Shown: positions 35,270 to 45,100, counted from the first letter of the stretch. The stretch: 64,000 bases of DNA from Rhodanobacter sp. FDAARGOS 1247 (GCF_016889805.1 NZ_CP069535.1:1302001-1366000); one strand, 5' to 3'. Translations and numbers: made by a program. Notes: generated by a model not told the origin, from the letters alone.

Positions 35270-36655
35270 ATGGCCAAGGCCAAGACCGCCTATGTCTGCA
35301 CCGAATGCGGCGCCGAGCACAGCAAGTGGCAGGGCCAATGCATCGAGTGCGGGGTGTGGAACACGCTCAGTGCGATCGTGCTGGAGCCGGCCACGGCGGG
35401 CAAGTCGTCGGTGGGCGCGCAGCGTTCCAGCTATGCCGGCGCCGCCGCGGGTTCGCCGAAGATCACGCCACTGACTGAAGTGATGTCGACCACCGAGGCG
35501 CGCACGCTGACCGGCATCGGCGAACTCGACCGCGTATTGGGCGGCGGACTGGTGCAGGGTTCGGTGGTGCTGATCGGCGGCGATCCCGGCATCGGCAAAT
35601 CGACCCTGCTGCTGCAGGTGCTGGGCACCCTGGGCCTGCAGTTGCCCAGCGTCTACGTCACCGGCGAAGAATCGCTGGCGCAGGTCGCCTCGCGCGCGCA
35701 ACGCCTGGGCCTTTCGCTGGACCCCTTGCGGGCGCTGGCCGAAACCTGCATCGAACGCATCCTCGAACAGGCGATGACGACCCGGCCGAAGGTGCTGGTG
35801 ATCGATTCGATCCAGACCATCTGGACCGAACTGCTCACCGCCGCGCCCGGCTCGGTGTCGCAGGTGCGCGAATCCGCGGCCAAGCTCACGCGCTTCGCCA
35901 AGGAGACCGGCACCTCGGTGTTCCTGGTCGGTCACGTCACCAAGGAGGGTGGCATCGCCGGCCCGCGCGTGCTCGAGCACATGGTCGACGCGGTGCTGTA
36001 CTTCGAGGGCGAATCGGGCAGCCGCTTCCGCGTGCTGCGCGCGTTCAAGAACCGCTTCGGCGCGGTCAACGAACTGGGCGTGTTCGCGATGTCGGACAAG
36101 GGCCTGCGCGAGGTGCCGAATCCGTCGGCGATCTTCCTGTCCTCGCATACGGGACCGACCTCGGGCAGCGCGGTGATGGTCACTCGCGAAGGCACCCGGC
36201 CGCTGCTGGTCGAAGTGCAGGCGCTGGTCGACCAGTCCTCGCTGGGCAATCCGCGCCGGGTCACCCTGGGACTGGAGCAGAACCGCCTGGCGATGCTGCT
36301 GGCGGTGCTGCATCGGCACGGCGGCGTGGCTGCGTACGACCAGGACGTGTTCGTCAACGTGGTGGGCGGCATCCGCGTGCAGGAAACCGCAGCCGATCTG
36401 CCGGTGTTGCTGGCGGTGCTGTCCAGCTTGCGCGATCGGCCGTTGCCCGAGCACATGATCACCTTCGGCGAGGTGGGATTGTCTGGCGAGATCCGGCCGG
36501 TGCCGAACGGCGAGGAGCGCCTGAAGGAAGCGGCGCATCACGGCTTCAGGCGTGCGATCGTGCCGAAGGCCAACACACCGAAGAACGGCAGGGTCGGCGA
36601 GATGGAGGTGGTCGGCGTGGAGCGGCTGAGCGAGGCGATCGACGCCTGCCGTTGA
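35270..36655 (+). CDS. radA: DNA repair protein RadA
   Basis: A 461-residue RecA-like branch-migration helicase. N-terminal zinc finger YVCTECGAEHSKWQGQC then IECG (four Cys within residues 6-32), Walker A GGDPGIGKST near 105, the RadA-specific KNRFG motif near 262, and a C-terminal Lon-protease-like domain (from about 300) with EVGLSGEIRPVPNGEERLKEA. The length matches E. coli Sms/RadA (460). The 114-base gap from alr shows no recognisable element. Confidence 0.97.
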   Translation: MAKAKTAYVCTECGAEHSKWQGQCIECGVWNTLSAIVLEPATAGKSSVGAQRSSYAGAAAGSPKITPLTEVMSTTEARTLTGIGELDRVLGGGLVQGSVVLIGGDPGIGKSTLLLQVLGTLGLQLPSVYVTGEESLAQVASRAQRLGLSLDPLRALAETCIERILEQAMTTRPKVLVIDSIQTIWTELLTAAPGSVSQVRESAAKLTRFAKETGTSVFLVGHVTKEGGIAGPRVLEHMVDAVLYFEGESGSRFRVLRAFKNRFGAVNELGVFAMSDKGLREVPNPSAIFLSSHTGPTSGSAVMVTREGTRPLLVEVQALVDQSSLGNPRRVTLGLEQNRLAMLLAVLHRHGGVAAYDQDVFVNVVGGIRVQETAADLPVLLAVLSSLRDRPLPEHMITFGEVGLSGEIRPVPNGEERLKEAAHHGFRRAIVPKANTPKNGRVGEMEVVGVERLSEAIDACR

Positions 36656-36662
36656 GCGCGGC

Positions 36663-37460
36663 CTATACCGGGCGGTGCAACACCAGCTCCAGCACCGCCT
36701 TGCTGCCGAAGAACGCCAATACCAGCACGGCCATGCCGATCAGGGTCAGGTTCACCGCGCGCGAGCCGCGCCAGCCATGCCGCCAGCGTCCGTAAAGCAG
36801 CACGCCGAAGACCAGCCACGCGACGATGGACAGCACGGTCTTGTGCACCAGGTGCTGACCGAACAGGTTGTCGACGAACAGCACGCCGGTCAGCAGGGTC
36901 AGCGAAAGCAGCACGAAGCCGGCGCTGATCAGGCGGAACAGCAGGGTTTCGGTCAGCGTCAGCGGCGGCAATGCGCGCAACCAGCGGCCGAACTGGCGAT
37001 GCCGCAATGCCCGTTCCTGGATCGCCAGCAGGATCGCCAGCACGGCGGCGATCGACAGCACGCCGAAAGCGACCAGCGCCACCGTGACATGCAGCTTGAT
37101 CTGCCAGTCCATCGACTGCGGCAGGGTGGGCGGGGCCAGGAAGCTGTCCACCGCCACCAGCGCCGCGGTCAGCGGAAACACGATGACGCCCAGCGCGGCC
37201 ACCGGGCGCGAGGCATTCACCAGCAAGGTCAGCGCCGACACGACGAAGGCGACCAGGGACAGTGCGGCGAAGAAATGCAGGTCCAGCGCGCCCCGGTGAA
37301 TGCCGAGCAGGATGCTGGCATGCAGCAGCACGGCCCCCCCGGCCAGGCCAAGTGCCAACCGGTTCAGCGGCTGGCCGCTGCCCAGCAGCGGACGGGCGAG
37401 CACCGCCGCCGCGGCGAGGTAGAGCACGATGGCGATCAGCGCAAGCAGGTGTGTGGTCAT
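36663..37460 (-). CDS. CcsA/HemX-like inner-membrane protein (YpjD)
   Basis: A 265-residue protein with eight hydrophobic segments, of the cytochrome c assembly (CcsA/YpjD) family. The conserved TM core includes LHVTVALVAFGVLSIAAVLA (His near residue 122) and QHLVHKTVLSIVAWLVFG (His near 207-210), which are possible haem-coordinating His. The family is often found beside ffh, as here, on the opposite strand. It lacks the WWD haem-handling motif of full CcsA, so its exact role is unclear. ATG 37460 gives MTTHLLALI. Confidence 0.82.
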   Translation of the reverse strand: MTTHLLALIAIVLYLAAAAVLARPLLGSGQPLNRLALGLAGGAVLLHASILLGIHRGALDLHFFAALSLVAFVVSALTLLVNASRPVAALGVIVFPLTAALVAVDSFLAPPTLPQSMDWQIKLHVTVALVAFGVLSIAAVLAILLAIQERALRHRQFGRWLRALPPLTLTETLLFRLISAGFVLLSLTLLTGVLFVDNLFGQHLVHKTVLSIVAWLVFGVLLYGRWRHGWRGSRAVNLTLIGMAVLVLAFFGSKAVLELVLHRPV

Positions 37461-37555
37461 AGCCCGGCAGTGTCGCACAGGCCCTTGCCGGCTTGCATGC
37501 CAAGGCGGTCGCCGCGTCCGTTATAATCGCCCCTTTCCCGTTTGCCGGTTCCGCC

Positions 37556-38938
37556 ATGTTCGAGTCGCTCAGCCAACGTCTTTCCACCACCGTCAACCGC
37601 CTGCGTGGCCGCGGCCGGCTGACCGAGGAAAACATCCGCGAGGCGCTGCGCGAGGTGCGCATCGCGCTGCTCGAGGCGGATGTGGCACTGCCGGTGGTGC
37701 AGGCGCTGATCCAGCGGATCAAGGTGCGCGCGGTCGGTCAGGACGTGGTCAAGAGCCTGTCGCCGGGCCAGGCGCTGATCAAGGTGGTCAGCGACGAGCT
37801 GACGGTGGTGATGGGGGCGGCCAACAGTGAGCTGAATCTGGCCCAGCAGCCTCCGGCGGTGGTCCTGATGGCTGGCCTGCAGGGCGCCGGCAAGACCACC
37901 ACGGTGGCGAAGCTGGCGCGGCTGCTGACCGAGCGCAAGAAGAAAAAGGTGATGGTGGTCAGCTGCGACGTCTACCGTCCGGCGGCGATCGAGCAGTTGC
38001 GGACGCTGGCCGAGCAGGTCGGGGTGAAGTTCTTCCCGTCCGAGGCGGGTCAGGACCCGGTGGCCATCGCGAAGGCCGCCGTGGCCGCGGCGCGCCGCGA
38101 AGTGGTCGACGTGCTGATCGTCGACACCGCCGGTCGCCTGCACGTGGACGAGGCGATGATGGCCGAGATCAAGGCCTTGCATGCCGCGATCACCCCGATC
38201 GAGACCCTGTTCGTGGTCGACTCGATGACCGGCCAGGATGCTGCCAACACGGCCAAGGCGTTCAACGAGGCACTGCCGCTGACCGGCGTGGTGCTGACCA
38301 AGACCGATGGTGATGCCCGCGGTGGCGCGGCGCTGTCGGTGCGCTATGTCACCGGCAAGCCGATCAAGTTCCTGGGCGCGGGCGAAAAGAGCGACGCGCT
38401 GGAGCCGTTTCATCCCGATCGCCTGGCCCAGCGCATCCTCGGCATGGGCGACGTGCTGTCGCTGGTCGAGGAGGTCGAGCGCAAGGTCGACCAGGACAAG
38501 GCGCAGAAGCTCGCCCAGAAGGTGATGAAGGGCAAGCGCTTCGACCTGAACGACATGAAGGACCAGTTGGAGCAGATGGGCAACATGGGCGGACTGGCCG
38601 GCCTGATGGACAAGCTGCCCGGCGTGTCCGGCCTGCCGGACAGCGTCAAGTCCAAGGTCAACGACGGCGAGATGAACAAGATGATCGCGATCATCAATTC
38701 GATGACCAAGAAAGAACGCCGTCACCCCGATCTGCTGAACGGCTCGCGCCGCGCCCGCGTGGCGCGCGGCTCCGGCACCCAGCCGGCCGACGTCAATCGG
38801 GTGTTGAAGCAGTACATGCAGATGGAAAAAATGATGTCCAAGCTGTCCAAGGGCGGCACCAAGGGCCTGATGCGGCAGATGCGTGGCGCCATGAAGGGCA
38901 TGGGCGGCATGGGCGGCGGTTTGCCGCCGATGCGCTGA
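37556..38938 (+). CDS. ffh: Signal recognition particle protein Ffh
   Basis: A 460-residue GTPase that with 4.5S RNA targets membrane proteins co-translationally. N domain MFESLSQRLSTTVNRLRG; G domain with GLQGAGKTTT (near 105), SCDVYRPAA, DTAGRLHVDE and TKTDGDARGG; Met-rich M domain from about 325 (QMGNMGGLAGLMDKLPGVSG; end MKGMGGMGGGLPPMR). The length is close to E. coli Ffh (453). A TATAAT -10 box is at 37522-37527 and a C-rich stretch follows. Confidence 0.97.
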   Translation: MFESLSQRLSTTVNRLRGRGRLTEENIREALREVRIALLEADVALPVVQALIQRIKVRAVGQDVVKSLSPGQALIKVVSDELTVVMGAANSELNLAQQPPAVVLMAGLQGAGKTTTVAKLARLLTERKKKKVMVVSCDVYRPAAIEQLRTLAEQVGVKFFPSEAGQDPVAIAKAAVAAARREVVDVLIVDTAGRLHVDEAMMAEIKALHAAITPIETLFVVDSMTGQDAANTAKAFNEALPLTGVVLTKTDGDARGGAALSVRYVTGKPIKFLGAGEKSDALEPFHPDRLAQRILGMGDVLSLVEEVERKVDQDKAQKLAQKVMKGKRFDLNDMKDQLEQMGNMGGLAGLMDKLPGVSGLPDSVKSKVNDGEMNKMIAIINSMTKKERRHPDLLNGSRRARVARGSGTQPADVNRVLKQYMQMEKMMSKLSKGGTKGLMRQMRGAMKGMGGMGGGLPPMR

Positions 38939-39101
38939 GGGTCGCCGGACGCTCTACCGAAACCGCCTCGCGGGAATGGCGGCGTAGTGATGGGGTACTC
39001 GCGAAGCCCTTCCCTTTTCCCGAAAAACCGCTAAAATGCCCCGTTTACCGCGCACGGCTCTCGTGTGCCTGCCGCCGGTTCGGCAATTCTGGAGTTTTAC
39101 C

Positions 39102-39356
39102 ATGGTCAAGATTCGTCTTTCGCGCGGTGGCGCCAAGGGCCGTCCGTTCTACCACGTTGTCGTGACCGATCAGCGCAGCAAGCGCGACGGCCGCAACATC
39201 GAGAGCGTCGGTTATTACAACCCGGTTGCGTCGGGCAAGGACAAGCGCCTTGAGCTGAACGTCGAGCGCGTGAAGGAATGGGTTGGCAAGGGCGCCCAGC
39301 TGACCGACAAGGTCGCTGCCCTGGTCAAGGAAGCCGGCAAGCAGCAGGCTGCCTGA
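39102..39356 (+). CDS. rpsP: 30S ribosomal protein S16
   Basis: An 84-residue S16, complete. [20 protein letters not shown] then [21 protein letters not shown] and [20 protein letters not shown]. First gene of the rpsP-rimM-trmD-rplS operon. A TAAAAT -10 box (39032-39037) followed by GCCCCG may drive it. ATG 39102 gives the universal MVKIRL start, with GGAG 39091-39094 upstream. Confidence 0.98.
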   Translation: MVKIRLSRGGAKGRPFYHVVVTDQRSKRDGRNIESVGYYNPVASGKDKRLELNVERVKEWVGKGAQLTDKVAALVKEAGKQQAA

Positions 39357-39358
39357 AC

Positions 39359-39874
39359 GTGACAACGGCCGGTCGACGCGTCCTGATCGGGCGCATCGTC
39401 GGGCTGTATGGCGTGCAGGGCTGGCTCAAGATCGAATCCTGGGCCGAGCCGCGCATGCGGATCTTCGACTACCAGCCGTGGCTGCTCGGTGCAGCGCCCG
39501 GTGCGGAGCTGGAGATCACCGGAGCGAAGGGTCGCCTCCAGGGCAAGGGCATGGTTGCCCAGTTGCCCGGGATCGACGATCGGGAAAAGGCGGCGGCGTT
39601 GATCGGTACCGACATCCATGTCGCCCGTGAGCAGCTGCCTCCTCCGGCGAAGGACGAGTATTACTGGGTCGATCTCGAGGGACTCGAGGTCGTCACCACG
39701 CAGGATGTGCAGCTGGGGCGGGTCAGTCATCTGTTCGCCACGGGTGCCAATGATGTCGTGGTGGTCCGGGACGGTGCGCGCGAGCGCCTGATCCCCTTCA
39801 TCCAGGGTTCGTATGTGCGTTCGGTGGACTTGTCCGCAGGGCGCATGGTGGTGGACTGGGATCCCGAATTCTGA
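39359..39874 (+). CDS. rimM: Ribosome maturation factor RimM
   Basis: A 171-residue 16S rRNA processing factor that binds S19 in the 30S head. N-terminal RimM domain RVLIGRIVGLYGVQGWLKIES and C-terminal PRC-barrel with DEYYWVDLEGLEVVTTQDVQLG and NDVVVVRDGARERLIPFI. A GTG start at 39359, two bases after the rpsP stop, is the first usable codon that gives the family N-terminus. Confidence 0.95.
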   Translation: MTTAGRRVLIGRIVGLYGVQGWLKIESWAEPRMRIFDYQPWLLGAAPGAELEITGAKGRLQGKGMVAQLPGIDDREKAAALIGTDIHVAREQLPPPAKDEYYWVDLEGLEVVTTQDVQLGRVSHLFATGANDVVVVRDGARERLIPFIQGSYVRSVDLSAGRMVVDWDPEF

Positions 39875-39910
39875 CGTCGCCGTTTTTTGCGGACTAAAGG
39901 GTCAAGGATC

Positions 39911-40684
39911 ATGCGCATCGACGTCGTCAGCCTGTTTCCCGACTTCGTGCGCCAGTGTGCCGAGGTCGGTGTGGTGGGACGCGCGCAGCAGCGCAAGCTG
40001 CTTCAGGTGGAAACCTGGAACCCGCGCGACCATGCCACCGACAGGCATCGCAGCGTGGACAGCAGCTCGTATGGCGGCGGTCCGGGCATGGTGATGATGA
40101 TCGAGCCCTTGCGCACGACCTTGAAGGCCATGCGTGAGGCGGCACCGGAGCCGGTGCATCTGGTTTATCTCAGTCCGCAGGGAGCGCGGCTGACGCAGGG
40201 CAGGGTGGAGGCGCTGGCGAAACTGCCGCGCATCGGCCTGCTCTGTGGGCGTTACGAAGGTGTGGACGAGCGTCTGCTGGCGCACGAGGTCGACGAGGAG
40301 CTCTCCATCGGCGATTATGTGCTGTCCGGCGGCGAGCTTGCCGCGGCGGTGATCATCGACGCGGTGGGGCGTTTGCAGGATGGCGCGTTGAATGACGCGG
40401 CATCGGCCGAGCAGGATTCATTCTCGAATGGATTGCTCGATTGCCCGCACTATGCAAAACCGGTGCAGGATGCACTGGGTTCGGTACCGGAGGTGTTGCT
40501 GTCCGGTGACCATGCGGCGATTGCCCGCTGGCGCCTCAAGCAATCGCTGGGACGGACCTGGTTGCGCCGCCCGGACTTGTTGTCACGGCATGGACTGGAT
40601 GCAGCTTCCCGGGCCTTGCTGGATGAATTCCGTCGTGAACATCCCCTGCGGGGACAATCACGGCAAGACGATGCGGTCGAGTGA
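39911..40684 (+). CDS. trmD: tRNA (guanine37-N1)-methyltransferase TrmD
   Basis: A 257-residue SPOUT enzyme methylating G37 next to the anticodon to prevent frameshifting. [29 protein letters not shown] (near 55), [13 protein letters not shown], the SAM-knot [15 protein letters not shown] (near 110) and [13 protein letters not shown]. The length matches E. coli TrmD (255). ATG 39911 gives the family start. Third gene of the rpsP operon. Confidence 0.97.
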   Translation: MRIDVVSLFPDFVRQCAEVGVVGRAQQRKLLQVETWNPRDHATDRHRSVDSSSYGGGPGMVMMIEPLRTTLKAMREAAPEPVHLVYLSPQGARLTQGRVEALAKLPRIGLLCGRYEGVDERLLAHEVDEELSIGDYVLSGGELAAAVIIDAVGRLQDGALNDAASAEQDSFSNGLLDCPHYAKPVQDALGSVPEVLLSGDHAAIARWRLKQSLGRTWLRRPDLLSRHGLDAASRALLDEFRREHPLRGQSRQDDAVE

Positions 40685-40726
40685 CCGCAACATTGCTTTC
40701 GATTTAAGTGAACCGACAGGTGCGCC

Positions 40727-41134
40727 ATGAACAAGATCATTGAACAGTTTGAGTCCGAGCAGATCACCCGCCAGCTGCCGGAATTCGGCCCCGGCGACAC
40801 CGTTGTCGTGAACGTCAAGGTGAAGGAAGGCAATCGCGAGCGCGTGCAGGCTTTCGAAGGCATCGTCATCGCCCGGCGCAGCCGCGGCCTGCATTCGGCC
40901 TTCACCGTGCGCAAGATCTCGCACGGCACCGGCGTGGAGCGCGTGTTCCAGGCGCATAGCCCGGCCATCGACTCGGTGTCGGTCAAGCGCAAGGGCAAGG
41001 TCCGCGGCGCCAAGCTGTATTACCTGCGTGGTCTGGAAGGCAAGGCTGCGCGCATCAAGGAAGACGTGGCCGCCGCCGCTGCCGCCAAGGCGAGCGCCAA
41101 GGCTGCCGCCGCTGCTGCTGCCGCCGCCGAGTAA
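40727..41134 (+). CDS. rplS: 50S ribosomal protein L19
   Basis: A 135-residue L19. [41 protein letters not shown] and [23 protein letters not shown] (shown in pieces) are the conserved body. The C-terminus extends about 20 residues beyond E. coli L19 with a low-complexity Ala/Lys tail ([22 protein letters not shown]), probably lineage-specific. It ends the rpsP operon and is followed by a strong terminator. Confidence 0.97.
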   Translation: MNKIIEQFESEQITRQLPEFGPGDTVVVNVKVKEGNRERVQAFEGIVIARRSRGLHSAFTVRKISHGTGVERVFQAHSPAIDSVSVKRKGKVRGAKLYYLRGLEGKAARIKEDVAAAAAAKASAKAAAAAAAAAE

Positions 41135-41160
41135 TTCCGGCACTGCGCGGTTGCGCATGA

Positions 41161-41190
41161 AAAACCCGCGGATCGCTCCGCGGGTTTTTT
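41161..41190 (+). terminator. Rho-independent terminator of the rpsP-rplS operon
   Basis: AACCCGCGGA (41163-41172), loop TCGC, TCCGCGGGTT (41177-41186), followed by TTTT. The leading A-run makes it also usable by the convergent fimX-like gene. Confidence 0.93.
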
Positions 41191-41242
41191 GTTGCCTGCC
41201 GCCTGCCCAGAGCCCGCCGGGATGCCCCGGCGAGCAGCCGCT

Positions 41243-43285
41243 TCAGTCCAGCCGCTGCGGGATCTGCAGGAAGTTGCCCTGCACGAAGTCCACGCCACAG
41301 GCGAACAGCAGCGAGGTGCTGGTCGCGTCCTCGACCCATTCGGCGATCGTCTGACGCTTCAGTTCGTGGGCCTGCTGGCAGATCTCGGTGATCTTCTTCT
41401 GGCTTTCCGGATGCTGCGGCAGGTCGGCCATGTAGCTGCGGTCGATCTTCAGATAGTCCGCATCGATGTGGTTGAGCAACTGGAACGAGTTGAGGCCTGA
41501 ACCGAACTGCTCCAGTGCAAAGCGTCCGCCGATCTTCTTCCAGCCCTTGAGGAATTCCTGCGCCGGACGCAGCAGGGTCATGATCTTGCTTTCCGTCATC
41601 TCCAGCACCAGCTGGCCGCGCTTCAGCCCCGCCTGGCCCAGCCGCTGGCCCAGCCACGGCAGCAGGCTTTCATCCTGCAGCGAGGCGGCCGTGAGCTTGA
41701 CGAAGAAGGTGGTCTGCTGGCCCTGCTTTTCGCGTTGCTGCAGGGCCGTGATGGCCTGGTCGAGCACCCAGCGGTCGATGGCCGCGGTGAGGTTGTGCTT
41801 CTCGGCGATCGGCATGAAGAAGCCCGGCAGAACCTCGCCCTGCGGGCCGTTCATGCGCAGCAGGATTTCCGAATACTCGCCCTCGACGTCCTGCAGGCTG
41901 ATCGTCTGCTGGTGATACAGCACCAGCCCCTCTCCGGTCAGTGCCTTCTGCAGCAGTTCCAGCCAGTGACGGTCCTTTTCCGCATCCGCCTTTTCGCGCG
42001 CCGCCGGGTCGTGCAGTTCCACCTGGCTGCCGCCCAGGCTCTGCGCCGTGCGCAACGCATGGCTGGCCTGGTTGAGCAGCGATTCCGCGTTGGCGTTCTT
42101 CTCGCCGAGCAGGCTGCCACCGACGCTGGCGGTGACCGTGATCGAACGGCTGCCGGCGTCGAAGATCTCGCTACTGATGCTGTGTTGCAGCTTGGCGATC
42201 CATTCGCGGACGTCTTCGTCGGTGCGTGAATCGAGCAGCACACCCAGGGTGTGTTCGGCCAGCATGCCGGCCACGTCGTCCGCTCCCAGCAGCATGCGGA
42301 TGCGGTCGGCGAAGCCGGACAGCAGCTCGTCGGCCTTGCCCAGGCCGATGCCGCTGACCAGCGAGGCCCAGTTGTCCGGCTCGATCAGCAGCAGCGACTG
42401 CCCCTTCTTGCCCTTGGCCGCGGCGGTGACCGCATCGTCCACCTGCGCCAGCATGTGCGAGCGGTTGTACAGCCCGGTGACCGGGTCGCGCTGGAGCTGC
42501 TCCATCACGGCGGGGTCGACCATCTGGCGGCGGAACACGATCTGCAGGCAGCGCTCGCCCTCGAACGTGGCTGGGGTGAATTCCACCGTGGCGTCGAAGC
42601 GGGTCTCGTCGGCGCGACGCGCGCGCAAGGTGAGCTGCGCGGGGAACTTGCCCTGGTGTGCCTGTCCCTTGAGCAAGGCCTTCATCTCGTCGGCGTTCGC
42701 CGCGTCGACCATGTCCAGCAGCGGCAGGCCGAGCAGGTCGTCGAAGCTGTCGTAGCCGAAGGTGTCCAGATAGGACTGGTTGGCACGCACATGCATGCCT
42801 TCGTGGACGTAGGCAATGGCGTCGGTGGAGGAGTCGAGCAGGGCGTCGCAGCGGCGCTCGGTCTCGCGCAGCGCGGTGTGCAGCCAGCGCACCTGGCGGC
42901 GCGTCTGCAGCGCGTCGAATTCGCGCTTGAGCACGGCGATCAGCTGCTTCGGATGGTTCCGCGAGGCGACGCCGCGGGCGCCATGCACGAACAGGTTGGC
43001 GACCAGTTCGCTTTCCATCTCGTTGACCAGGGCCAGCAGTGCAAAGTCACGCCCGTAAGCGTCCAGCACCTTCATCGCCTCGTCCAGGCTGATCGTGGTG
43101 ACGGCCGGGTCGAACATCACCAGGTCCGGCTCCAGCTCGTTCACCGCCGCCTGCATCTGCTCGACATTGGTGGCGCGTGCGGGCCGCACGGCGATGCCGC
43201 TGTTGCGCAACAGGCTGATGATCTGTTCGGCCTCTTCGAGCGAGCTTTCGACGAAGAGGATCTTGATGACATATTCTTTTTTCAT
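41243..43285 (-). CDS. FimX-like protein (REC-PAS-degenerate GGDEF-degenerate EAL)
   Basis: A 680-residue cytoplasmic regulator matching the FimX layout. Receiver-like domain at about 1-120 without a clear phospho-Asp pocket; PAS at about 150-260 (TDAIAYVHEGMHVRANQSYL); GGDEF domain at about 275-430 whose signature is degraded (AEHTLGVLLD); EAL domain at about 440-680 where the EAL motif reads EILLRM and later VLEMTESKI. Both active sites therefore look non-catalytic, with the EAL domain likely a c-di-GMP receptor, as in Xanthomonas and Pseudomonas FimX, which controls type IV pilus assembly and twitching. ATG 43285 gives MKKEYVIKILFVE; ATG 43336 is an alternative. Confidence 0.82.
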   Translation of the reverse strand: MKKEYVIKILFVESSLEEAEQIISLLRNSGIAVRPARATNVEQMQAAVNELEPDLVMFDPAVTTISLDEAMKVLDAYGRDFALLALVNEMESELVANLFVHGARGVASRNHPKQLIAVLKREFDALQTRRQVRWLHTALRETERRCDALLDSSTDAIAYVHEGMHVRANQSYLDTFGYDSFDDLLGLPLLDMVDAANADEMKALLKGQAHQGKFPAQLTLRARRADETRFDATVEFTPATFEGERCLQIVFRRQMVDPAVMEQLQRDPVTGLYNRSHMLAQVDDAVTAAAKGKKGQSLLLIEPDNWASLVSGIGLGKADELLSGFADRIRMLLGADDVAGMLAEHTLGVLLDSRTDEDVREWIAKLQHSISSEIFDAGSRSITVTASVGGSLLGEKNANAESLLNQASHALRTAQSLGGSQVELHDPAAREKADAEKDRHWLELLQKALTGEGLVLYHQQTISLQDVEGEYSEILLRMNGPQGEVLPGFFMPIAEKHNLTAAIDRWVLDQAITALQQREKQGQQTTFFVKLTAASLQDESLLPWLGQRLGQAGLKRGQLVLEMTESKIMTLLRPAQEFLKGWKKIGGRFALEQFGSGLNSFQLLNHIDADYLKIDRSYMADLPQHPESQKKITEICQQAHELKRQTIAEWVEDATSTSLLFACGVDFVQGNFLQIPQRLD

Positions 43286-43417
43286 GGGGCGTGCTGCAGT
43301 CCGGTGATCATCGCGGGCGGTTCGGGGTTCGGACATGGCCTTGGGCCATTCGTGTTTGTAACGGATTCCGCCAGCAGCCGCCAGCAGCAAGCCGCCTAAA
43401 GGTGACGGCGGGAGGTC

Positions 43418-44428
43418 TCACAGGGGGCGTTTGGACGTATCGCCGCCCACTTCGCGGACCAGCCGCGGCACCAAGTAGCCGGGAAGCCTGGCGCGCAGGG
43501 CCTCCATCAACGCGAGGGCGCGGGAATCGTTGACCTCGAAATGGGCGGCTCCCTGCACGCGGTCGAGCTGGTGCAGGTAGTACGGCAGCACGCCGGCGGC
43601 AAACATCCGCTCGGACAGGGCGGCCAGCGCGTCCGCGTCGTCGTTGACCCCGCGCAGCAACACCGACTGGTTGAGCAGGGTGGCGCCGGCCGCCTTCAGC
43701 CGGTCACAGGCCGCATCGACGTCGGCATCGAATTCGTTGGCGTGGTTGGCATGCAGCACCACCACCTTCTGCAGCGGCAGGGCGCCGAGCCAGCTCACGA
43801 ATTCCTCGTCGATCCGCTCGGGCAGCACCACCGGCAGGCGGGTATGGATGCGCAGGCGGATCACCTGGGGCAAGACAGCCAGACCGCAGCCCAGTTCGTC
43901 CAGCTTGTGGGTGGCCAGCGCCAGCGGGTCCCCGCCGGACAGGATCAGTTCGCGAATCGACGGGTCGGCCCGGAGCCGGGCCAAGGCGTCGCGCCACTGC
44001 GAGGCGGCGGCGATCTCCTCGCCATAGGGAAAGTGGCGGCGGAAGCAGTAACGACAATTCACCGCACAGCTGCCGCTGGCGATCAGCAGGGCGCGGCCGT
44101 CGTACTTGTGCAGGAAGCCCTGTCCGGCCCTGGACGCCATGTCGCCCACCGCGTCGGCCGTGAAACCCTCGACCTGGTCGTGTTCGGCCCGTTGTGGCAG
44201 CACCTGCAGCAGCAGGGGGTCGGTCGGGTCGTTGCGGCGCATCCGCGCCACGAAGCCACGCGGAACCCGCAGGGCGAAACCGGCGTCATCCGGCGGCAGC
44301 AGATCGGTGCGGTGGCCCAGGCCGACCGCCTGCAACAGCTCGCCGGGGTCGGTGATGGCGTCCCGCCACAGTTCGCGCCAGCCGGTTGCGGCGGACGATA
44401 GGCGGGAATGGGGGCTTGCGGTTATCAT
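43418..44428 (-). CDS. epmB: EF-P beta-lysylation protein EpmB
   Basis: A 336-residue radical-SAM lysine 2,3-aminomutase-type enzyme that makes (R)-beta-lysine for attachment to EF-P Lys34 by EpmA. The CxxxCxxC cluster is CAVNCRYC near residue 119, followed by FRRHFPYGEE and LSGGDPLAL. PLP-lysine region near VNDDADAL. The length matches E. coli EpmB (342). It is divergent from efp, its substrate gene, across an 88-base gap. EpmA is not in the window. Confidence 0.95.
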   Translation of the reverse strand: MITASPHSRLSSAATGWRELWRDAITDPGELLQAVGLGHRTDLLPPDDAGFALRVPRGFVARMRRNDPTDPLLLQVLPQRAEHDQVEGFTADAVGDMASRAGQGFLHKYDGRALLIASGSCAVNCRYCFRRHFPYGEEIAAASQWRDALARLRADPSIRELILSGGDPLALATHKLDELGCGLAVLPQVIRLRIHTRLPVVLPERIDEEFVSWLGALPLQKVVVLHANHANEFDADVDAACDRLKAAGATLLNQSVLLRGVNDDADALAALSERMFAAGVLPYYLHQLDRVQGAAHFEVNDSRALALMEALRARLPGYLVPRLVREVGGDTSKRPL

Positions 44429-44516
44429 GTCGGGCCTTGGATCGGGCGGTGACGCCCGTGACAGACACCCATTTTAGCCGCCCCTCGGGCGAAAACGACT
44501 CCGGAGCAGATAGCGC

Positions 44517-45095
44517 ATGGCGACCCTTGGCCTCAACGACGTCAAAACGGGCAAGAAGATCCTTCACAACGGCGATCCCTGGATCATCACCGAAGCGGAC
44601 TTCATCAAGCCCGGCAAGGGTCAGGCGTTCACCCGCATCCGCATCCGCAACCTGAAGGACGGCCGCACCACCGAGCAGACGCTGAAGTCCAGCGACTCGT
44701 TCGAGGAAGCGGACGCCACCGACACCGACATGCAGCTGTCCTTCATCGACGGCATCGGCAAGGACAAGGTGTGGCACTTCATGAACATGGAAACCTTCGA
44801 GATGGTGCCGGCCTCGCTGGCTGCCATGGGCGATGCGTGGAAGTGGCTGAAGGGCGAGGAGGAGTGCGTGGTCACCCTGTTCAACGGCGGCATCGTCGCG
44901 GTGCAGGCGCCGAAGTTCGTCGAGCTGAAGATCGTCGAGACCGATCCGGGCGTGCGCGGCGACACCTCGGGCGGCGGCGGCAAGCCGGCCACGCTGGAGA
45001 CGGGAGCCGTGGTGCGCGTGCCGCTGTTCGTCAACCAGGATGAAGTCATCAAGGTCGATACCCGCACCGGCGAATACGACAGCCGCGTCAAGTGA
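44517..45095 (+). CDS. efp: Elongation factor P
   Basis: A 192-residue EF-P that rescues ribosomes stalled at polyproline. Domain I has [18 protein letters not shown] with Lys34 (in KPGKGQA), the target of beta-lysylation by EpmA/EpmB. Domains II/III include [16 protein letters not shown] and [13 protein letters not shown] at the end. GGAG (44503-44506) precedes ATG 44517. The K34 with the adjacent epmB supports the lysyl-type modification rather than rhamnosylation (which uses Arg32). Confidence 0.97.
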   Translation: MATLGLNDVKTGKKILHNGDPWIITEADFIKPGKGQAFTRIRIRNLKDGRTTEQTLKSSDSFEEADATDTDMQLSFIDGIGKDKVWHFMNMETFEMVPASLAAMGDAWKWLKGEEECVVTLFNGGIVAVQAPKFVELKIVETDPGVRGDTSGGGGKPATLETGAVVRVPLFVNQDEVIKVDTRTGEYDSRVK

Positions 45096-45100
45096 GTGAT

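Noticed and set aside
33935..36541. 868-codon minus-strand frame opposite alr and radA
   Set aside because: Covers two confident plus-strand genes and has no recognisable motif; expected in high-GC DNA.
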